Of a DNA stretch of 33,531 nt, positions 28,213 to 33,531 are shown piece after piece (position 1 is the first letter of the stretch; each line of letters begins with the position of its first letter). Source of the stretch: Acidobacteriota bacterium. GTDB taxonomy: Bacteria; Acidobacteriota; Terriglobia; Terriglobales; Acidobacteriaceae. The stretch covers positions 1 through 33,531 of the forward strand of contig JAGWSG010000214.1 in assembly GCA_028876335.1 (NCBI GenBank). The letters are read 5' to 3'. The position numbers were made by a program, and so were the translations under genes. Under the pieces are notes generated by a model. The model ran no database searches and was not told the DNA's origin. It was given only the letters and a program-made list of their open reading frames with translations.

Positions 28213-31200
28213 ATGTGGATAGTCCGGCTGGCGCTTCGGCGACCCTATACTTTCGTCGTCTTCGCTCTGCTGATTCTGATACTGGGTGGCTATAGCATCG
28301 TCACGATGCCGACGGATATTTTTCCGAACATCGATATTCCCGTAGTCACGATTGTCTGGCATTATCAAGGCCTTTCAGCACAGCAGATGGCCAACCGCAT
28401 CACCTACAACAGCGAACGAGCGATGACCACGACGGTCAACGATATCGAACATATCGAGTCGCAATCGCTGAATAGCGTGGCCATCATTAAGGTCTTCTTT
28501 CATCCACACGTGAACATCGGCAGTGCGGTTGCGCAGATTACTTCCATCAGCCAGGTAATGCTGCGCCAGCTTCCCCCTGGAACTACGCCACCCTTCATCA
28601 TTCAATACAACGCGTCAAGCGTGCCCATTCTGCAGCTTGGTCTTTCCGGCGAAGGTCTGAATGAACAGCAGCTGAATGACCTTGCGACGCAGGCAATCCG
28701 TACGCAGCTCGCCACGGTGGAGGGTGCGCAGACGCCGTACCCCTATGGCGGCAAGCAGCGTGCGATCATGGTGGACCTGAATATACAGGCGCTTCAGGCC
28801 CGCGGGTTGAGCCCCGGCGATGTGGTTAACGCCATCTCCGCGCAAAATCTCATCGCACCTTCCGGCACGATGAAGATTGGTCACTTTGAATACACGATTG
28901 AAACCAACTCAGCACCGGAGTTAATTGAACAGCTCAACAATCTACCCATTCACACGGCGAATGGCGCGATTGTGTTTGTGCGCGATGTGGCACATGTGCG
29001 CGACGGAAATCCGCCGCAGACAAACATTGTGCGCGTGGACGGACGGCGCGCTATTTTGATGAGCATCAACAAGACGGGCTCGTCATCAACGCTGGACATC
29101 ATCAAGGAGATCCGGCAAAAGCTCGCCAGCCCTGCAGTGCGCGGCAATCTTCCGCCACAGCTTCAAATCAGCCCGCTGTCTGACCAGTCGATTTTTGTGC
29201 GTGGCGCTGTAAGTGGCGTGGTTCGGGAAGCAATTGTGGCCGCCTGCCTGACAGCGCTGATGATTCTCATCTTTCTGGGCAGCTGGCGGTCGACCATTAT
29301 CATCGCAGTTTCGATTCCGCTATCGATTCTGTGCTCGTTGGCGGCTCTGGCCGCGCTGGGCGAAACCATCAATATCATGACCCTCGGCGGCCTGGCGCTT
29401 GCCGTCGGCATTCTGGTCGATGACGCGACGGTCGCGATCGAGAACATCAATCGAAATCTGGAAGCAAGTAAAGAGCTGGAGCAATCGATTCTGGACGGCT
29501 CCGCGCAGATTGCCGTTCCGGCATTTGTGTCGACCTTGTCCATCTGCATTGTGTTTGTGCCGATGTTCTTTTTGACCGGTGTGCCGCACTATCTGTTTGT
29601 GCCGCTTGCCGAGGCAGTCGTCTTCGCGATGCTGGCAAGTTACCTTCTTTCGCGCACTGTAGTGCCCACTATGGCCAAGTTTCTTCTCCAGGAGCATGAC
29701 GATGCGGAAGCGGCGCGCAAGCGTGCAAGCCGTAATCCTTTCGTGATCTTCCAGATCGCGTTTGAATCCGGATTCGAGAAAATGCGGAATTTCTATGCGG
29801 GATTGTTGGTGATTTGTCTTGATCATGCAGCGATCTTCCTCATCGGTTTCTTCGCATTCACGGCGATTTCGGTTGCAGTGATCGTGCCGTGGCTGGGACA
29901 GGACTTCTTTCCTGCCGTGGACGCGGGACAGTTCAAAATTCATATTCGCGCTCGCGTGGGAACAAGGATTGAAGAGACAGCGGCCCTGTGCGACCGCATC
30001 GACAGCACGATTCGAGAACAGATTCCGCCCAAAGAGATGGTTTCGATTGTCGACAACATTGGACTTCCCTGGTCAAGCCTGAATCTCTCCTACTCCACTT
30101 CAGCTCCCGTGGGTCCGGCAGATGCTGATATTCAGGTGCAACTGGCTGAAAACCATCATCCAACCGAGGGATACATCGATCACCTGCGGCTAGTGCTGGC
30201 CAAACAGTATCCGGGCGTAATGTTTTATGTCGTCCCCGTCGACATCGTCACCCAGATTCTCGATTTTGGGTTGGCCGCACCGATCGACATCCAGGTTGTC
30301 GGAAACAAGTTGACCGCCAATCGCGCTCTTGCGGACAAGATTCTCAATCAGGTGAGCCAAGTGCCTGGCATCGTGGATGCGCGCATTCAGCAGCCTTTCA
30401 ACCTGCCGAACTGGACCGTCAATGTGGACCGCCTGCGAGCGCGGGATGTGGGCATGACGCAGGCAGATGTGGCCCAGAGCATTCTCGTAGCATTGAGCGG
30501 CAGCTTTCAGACCACACCAAGCTTTTACCTGGATCCGCGGACAGGTGTGACCTACAACGTGGAAGTTGTCGCGCCGGAGTATGACATGAATTCGCTCTCG
30601 TCGCTGAGGAGTCTTCCAGTGGTGGGATCTGCAAAGAGTGCGGAAAGCGATCCGGCGAGCTCGTCACCGACCTCGGCACCGGGCGCAGCGCATCCAATAC
30701 AGGTTGTTGGCAACATGGCGACGCTGGCTCCGGGAACGGAAATGGCCGAAGTGAGCCATTATGATGTGCAGCCGGTTCTGGATATTTTTGCCAATGTGGA
30801 AGGCACAGATCTTGGAACGGTGACACGCACAGTGCAGAACATTGTGAACAGCCACAAGAAAGATCTTCCGCGCGGATCGCACTTTGCCATCCGCGGCCAA
30901 AGCGAGACTATGGACAACTCTTACTTTGGTCTGCTGGCCGGACTGGTGTTTTCCATTCTGCTTGTTTATCTGTTGATTGTTGTCAACTTCCAGTCGTGGC
31001 TTGACCCGTTTCTGATTATTTCCGCTTTACCTGCGGCGCTGGCTGGCATTGTGTGGTTTCTTTTTCTTACCGGAACACGGCTAAGTGTTCCCGCGTTGAC
31101 AGGTGCCATCATGTGCATGGGCGTGGCCACAGCAAATTCGATTCTGGTGGTGAGCTTTGCACGTGAACAGCTAGAAGTGCTGGTGGGCGATGCGCGCAGG

Positions 31201-31476
31201 GCCGCGCTGAATGCGGGCTTTGTCCGCCTTCGTCCGGTGCTGATGACGGCGCTGGCGATGATTATCGGCATGTTGCCGATGGCGCTGGGACTGGGTGATG
31301 GCGGCGAGCAGAATGCACCGCTGGGACGCGCCGTTATCGGCGGACTCTTGCTAGCGACATTCGCGACACTATTTTTTGTGCCTACGTTTTTCGCAGTTGT
31401 GCATGGATGGTTAGAGCGCAAGCGGCGCGCGCCACGGCACGTGGAACTGAGTCCAGAATTTGATGAGTTTGACTAA
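28213..31476 (+). CDS. RND efflux permease (HAE1/AcrB-like clade with non-canonical TM10)
   Basis: MWIVRLALRRPYTFVVFALLILILGGYSIVTMPTDIFPNIDIPVVTIVW; GILVDDATVAIENINRNLE; MGVATANSILVVSFARE; RLRPVLMTALAMIIGMLPMALGLGDGGEQNAPLGRAVIGG. Confidence 0.96.
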   Translation: MWIVRLALRRPYTFVVFALLILILGGYSIVTMPTDIFPNIDIPVVTIVWHYQGLSAQQMANRITYNSERAMTTTVNDIEHIESQSLNSVAIIKVFFHPHVNIGSAVAQITSISQVMLRQLPPGTTPPFIIQYNASSVPILQLGLSGEGLNEQQLNDLATQAIRTQLATVEGAQTPYPYGGKQRAIMVDLNIQALQARGLSPGDVVNAISAQNLIAPSGTMKIGHFEYTIETNSAPELIEQLNNLPIHTANGAIVFVRDVAHVRDGNPPQTNIVRVDGRRAILMSINKTGSSSTLDIIKEIRQKLASPAVRGNLPPQLQISPLSDQSIFVRGAVSGVVREAIVAACLTALMILIFLGSWRSTIIIAVSIPLSILCSLAALAALGETINIMTLGGLALAVGILVDDATVAIENINRNLEASKELEQSILDGSAQIAVPAFVSTLSICIVFVPMFFLTGVPHYLFVPLAEAVVFAMLASYLLSRTVVPTMAKFLLQEHDDAEAARKRASRNPFVIFQIAFESGFEKMRNFYAGLLVICLDHAAIFLIGFFAFTAISVAVIVPWLGQDFFPAVDAGQFKIHIRARVGTRIEETAALCDRIDSTIREQIPPKEMVSIVDNIGLPWSSLNLSYSTSAPVGPADADIQVQLAENHHPTEGYIDHLRLVLAKQYPGVMFYVVPVDIVTQILDFGLAAPIDIQVVGNKLTANRALADKILNQVSQVPGIVDARIQQPFNLPNWTVNVDRLRARDVGMTQADVAQSILVALSGSFQTTPSFYLDPRTGVTYNVEVVAPEYDMNSLSSLRSLPVVGSAKSAESDPASSSPTSAPGAAHPIQVVGNMATLAPGTEMAEVSHYDVQPVLDIFANVEGTDLGTVTRTVQNIVNSHKKDLPRGSHFAIRGQSETMDNSYFGLLAGLVFSILLVYLLIVVNFQSWLDPFLIISALPAALAGIVWFLFLTGTRLSVPALTGAIMCMGVATANSILVVSFAREQLEVLVGDARRAALNAGFVRLRPVLMTALAMIIGMLPMALGLGDGGEQNAPLGRAVIGGLLLATFATLFFVPTFFAVVHGWLERKRRAPRHVELSPEFDEFD

Positions 31477-31508
31477 GCAACGATGAAGTACGATCCGGAG
31501 CAGCTTGC

Positions 31509-32747
31509 ATGAATCGCGTACCAAACAATTCGTCGCAACCGACACAGGGCCATGGGCACGACGATGTGCCAGTGCTGAATGAGACTCGACTCTCACCACG
31601 GATGACGGCAGTTGGTGCCGTGCTGATTGTGCTGGTGTTTGTCGTGCTGGCCGTGGTGGGAATTTTGAGCCGCATGCACAGCGACAAGGTTCTGGCCGAC
31701 ACGACCGCGGTGCTTGCAGCACCAACCGTTATTGCACTTCCGCCTCAGCCTGGAGCTCCGGTAGACAACTTTACATTGCCGGGCAACGTAACTGCTTATA
31801 CGGATTCACCCATCTATGCGAGGACCTCGGGTTATCTGACGCGCTGGTATTACGACATTGGCGCGCACGTGAGGAAAGGTGCGCTACTGGCGGAGATTTC
31901 ATCGCCGGAAGTGGACCAGCAATTGGCGCAGGCACAGGCAGACCTGGCGACGGCGGAAGCCAACGCGAGCAATGCGAAGATTCAGGCGAATCGCTATCAA
32001 GGATTGGTGCAGTCGAATGCGGTTTCAAAGCAGGATACGGACACGTTGGTAAGCCAGGCTGCTGCGACAGCTGCGGCGGTAAAGTCTGCGCAAGCCAACG
32101 TGCAGAGGCTGAAAGAGCTTCAATCCTTCGAGAAGGTATATGCGCCGTTCGACGGCGTGATTACGGCGCGTACGGTGGATACGGGGCAGTTGATTGACTC
32201 GGGTGCGGCGAAAGAAATGTTTCACATGCAGGCCGTTCACACGCTGCGCGTTTATGTAAATCTGCCACAGGTGTACGCGCCACAGGCAAAGATTGGGTCG
32301 ACATTCGACATCGTGTTCCCTGAACATCCGGGAAAGACTTTCACTGGAACCTTGGTGCGTACTTCGGATGCAATTGATCCAGCGAGCCGCACCCTTCTTG
32401 TTGAACTGGACATCAGCAATCGCACCGGCGAACTACTACCAGGTTCGTTGGCGCAGGTGCACTTCAAAGTGAAGACGCCGGCGCAGACATTTGTAATTCC
32501 AGTTGCGGCGCTGATCTTCCGCCATGAAGGCCTCCGTGTAGGCACGGTGGTGGATGGGCCAAAAGGGCCAGTTGCACATCTGGTGCCGGTGGTGATTGGG
32601 CAGGACGACGGCGCTACCGTCCAGATTGTGAACGGTCTAAGTGTCAGCGATAAGGTGATTCAAGACCCTCCGGACTCGCTGATCGAAGGCGAGCGGATTT
32701 CGCCGGAGAAGACAGATTCCGGACCTAAGGCGGAAGAGGACCAGTGA
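31509..32747 (+). CDS. RND periplasmic adaptor protein
   Basis: N-terminal TM (AVGAVLIVLVFVVLAVVGIL), LPGNVTAYTDSPIYARTSGYLTRWYYDIGAHVRKGALLAEISSPEVDQQL, FDGVITARTVDTGQLI. Confidence 0.94.
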   Translation: MNRVPNNSSQPTQGHGHDDVPVLNETRLSPRMTAVGAVLIVLVFVVLAVVGILSRMHSDKVLADTTAVLAAPTVIALPPQPGAPVDNFTLPGNVTAYTDSPIYARTSGYLTRWYYDIGAHVRKGALLAEISSPEVDQQLAQAQADLATAEANASNAKIQANRYQGLVQSNAVSKQDTDTLVSQAAATAAAVKSAQANVQRLKELQSFEKVYAPFDGVITARTVDTGQLIDSGAAKEMFHMQAVHTLRVYVNLPQVYAPQAKIGSTFDIVFPEHPGKTFTGTLVRTSDAIDPASRTLLVELDISNRTGELLPGSLAQVHFKVKTPAQTFVIPVAALIFRHEGLRVGTVVDGPKGPVAHLVPVVIGQDDGATVQIVNGLSVSDKVIQDPPDSLIEGERISPEKTDSGPKAEEDQ

Positions 32748-32749
32748 GC

Positions 32750-33531
32750 ATGAGAGCCGCCCAATTGAAGATGGGGCATATAGCCCTGGGAACTGCGCTG
32801 TGCGCGGCGCTCGGTCCTACCGCCTGCAAGCCCGTTGGGCCGAACTACGCGCCTGCGACTGTTACGGCACCGCCAGCTTACAAAGAAGCTGGCGGAGGAG
32901 CAGTGACTCCTCCGCCAAATCCAGATGGCGGAACCTGGCAGCCTGCCTCACCGTCCGATGGTCTTCTGCGCGGAGCATGGTGGGAAGTTTATAAAGATCC
33001 GCAACTCAACTCTCTGGAAGAGAAGATTGCTTCGTCCAACCAGACTCTCCGAGAGGCCGTGCAGGCTTACCTTGCTGCGCGTGATCAGGTGCGCGTGGCG
33101 CGGGCAGGTTTTTACCCCACAGCGTCGGCAGGCGTGTCCTTCGATCACAGTCGCATGTCGCACAACAGGCCGCTTGCAACAAGCAGCTCGAAGTCGAGTT
33201 ATAACGATATGGTCCTGGCCGGGCAGGCTGCATGGGAGCCGGACTTCTGGGGCCGAGTGCGACGCAGCGTGGAGGCAGCAACAGCCAATGCGCAGGCAAG
33301 CGCGGCTGATGCGGCCGTGGTAGATCTGAGCCTTCACGCAGAACTGGCACAGTATTACTTCGCGGTGCGTGGTCTGGACTCGCAAAGCCAACTTCTGCAA
33401 TCGACAGTTAGCGACTACGAGCACCAGCTGACTTTAACCGAAGAACGCCTTAAGGGCGGAGTGGCCACCGAGGCTGACGTGGCGCAGGCCAACACTTTGC
33501 TTGAGACCGTGCGAGCCCAGTTGATTGACGT
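32750..33531 (+). CDS. NodT-family outer-membrane efflux lipoprotein (3' truncated by window; absent from the ORF track)
   Basis: My translation from ATG 32750: MRAAQLKMGHIALGTALCAALGPTACKPVGPNYAPATVTAPPAYKEAG...WWEVYKDPQLNSLEEKIASSNQTLREAVQAYLAARDQVRVARAGFYPTASAGVSFDHSR...WEPDFWGRVRRSVEAATANAQASAADAAVVDLSLHAELAQYYFAVRGLD. The TAC-K site resembles a lipobox. Open to the end of the window. Confidence 0.93.
   Translation, partial: MRAAQLKMGHIALGTALCAALGPTACKPVGPNYAPATVTAPPAYKEAGGGAVTPPPNPDGGTWQPASPSDGLLRGAWWEVYKDPQLNSLEEKIASSNQTLREAVQAYLAARDQVRVARAGFYPTASAGVSFDHSRMSHNRPLATSSSKSSYNDMVLAGQAAWEPDFWGRVRRSVEAATANAQASAADAAVVDLSLHAELAQYYFAVRGLDSQSQLLQSTVSDYEHQLTLTEERLKGGVATEADVAQANTLLETVRAQLID

Noticed and set aside
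29320-29943. 207-aa minus-strand ORF inside the plus-strand RND permease
   Set aside because: His/Arg-rich antisense translation of TM segments; no independent coding evidence.

Overview
A 33.5 kb window that looks like an acidobacterial-type chromosome; this assignment is an inference from protein flavour and gene content, not tested. Coding density is high and I see no clear phage, transposase, CRISPR, rRNA or tRNA. Left to right: prolyl oligopeptidase (5'-truncated), GAF-EAL phosphodiesterase, ribbon-helix-helix protein, RlmI-like rRNA methyltransferase (-), cytochrome c (-), RelA/SpoT homologue, homocysteine S-methyltransferase, small membrane protein (-), D-Ala-D-Ala carboxypeptidase, S10 serine carboxypeptidase (-), cold-shock protein (-), PLP decarboxylase, aldose-1-epimerase-like protein, galactokinase and a short alpha-glucan phosphorylase. 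These are followed by a ~14 kb RND efflux island: an MdtABC-like operon (-) divergent from a permease / adaptor / NodT-type outer-membrane factor operon (+, truncated at the window end). I found no convincing wholly new multi-gene system. The observations most worth following are: (1) the plus-strand RND permease has Ala where the canonical TM10 proton-relay Lys sits; (2) two different RND permeases carry low-complexity insertions at the same periplasmic loop; (3) two convergent intergenic regions are packed with inverted repeats that look like structured RNA or REP/MITE-like elements; (4) the rsh gene may be transcribed as a leaderless mRNA; (5) the divergent efflux operons share a 662 bp intergenic region with palindromes but no recognisable adjacent regulator.
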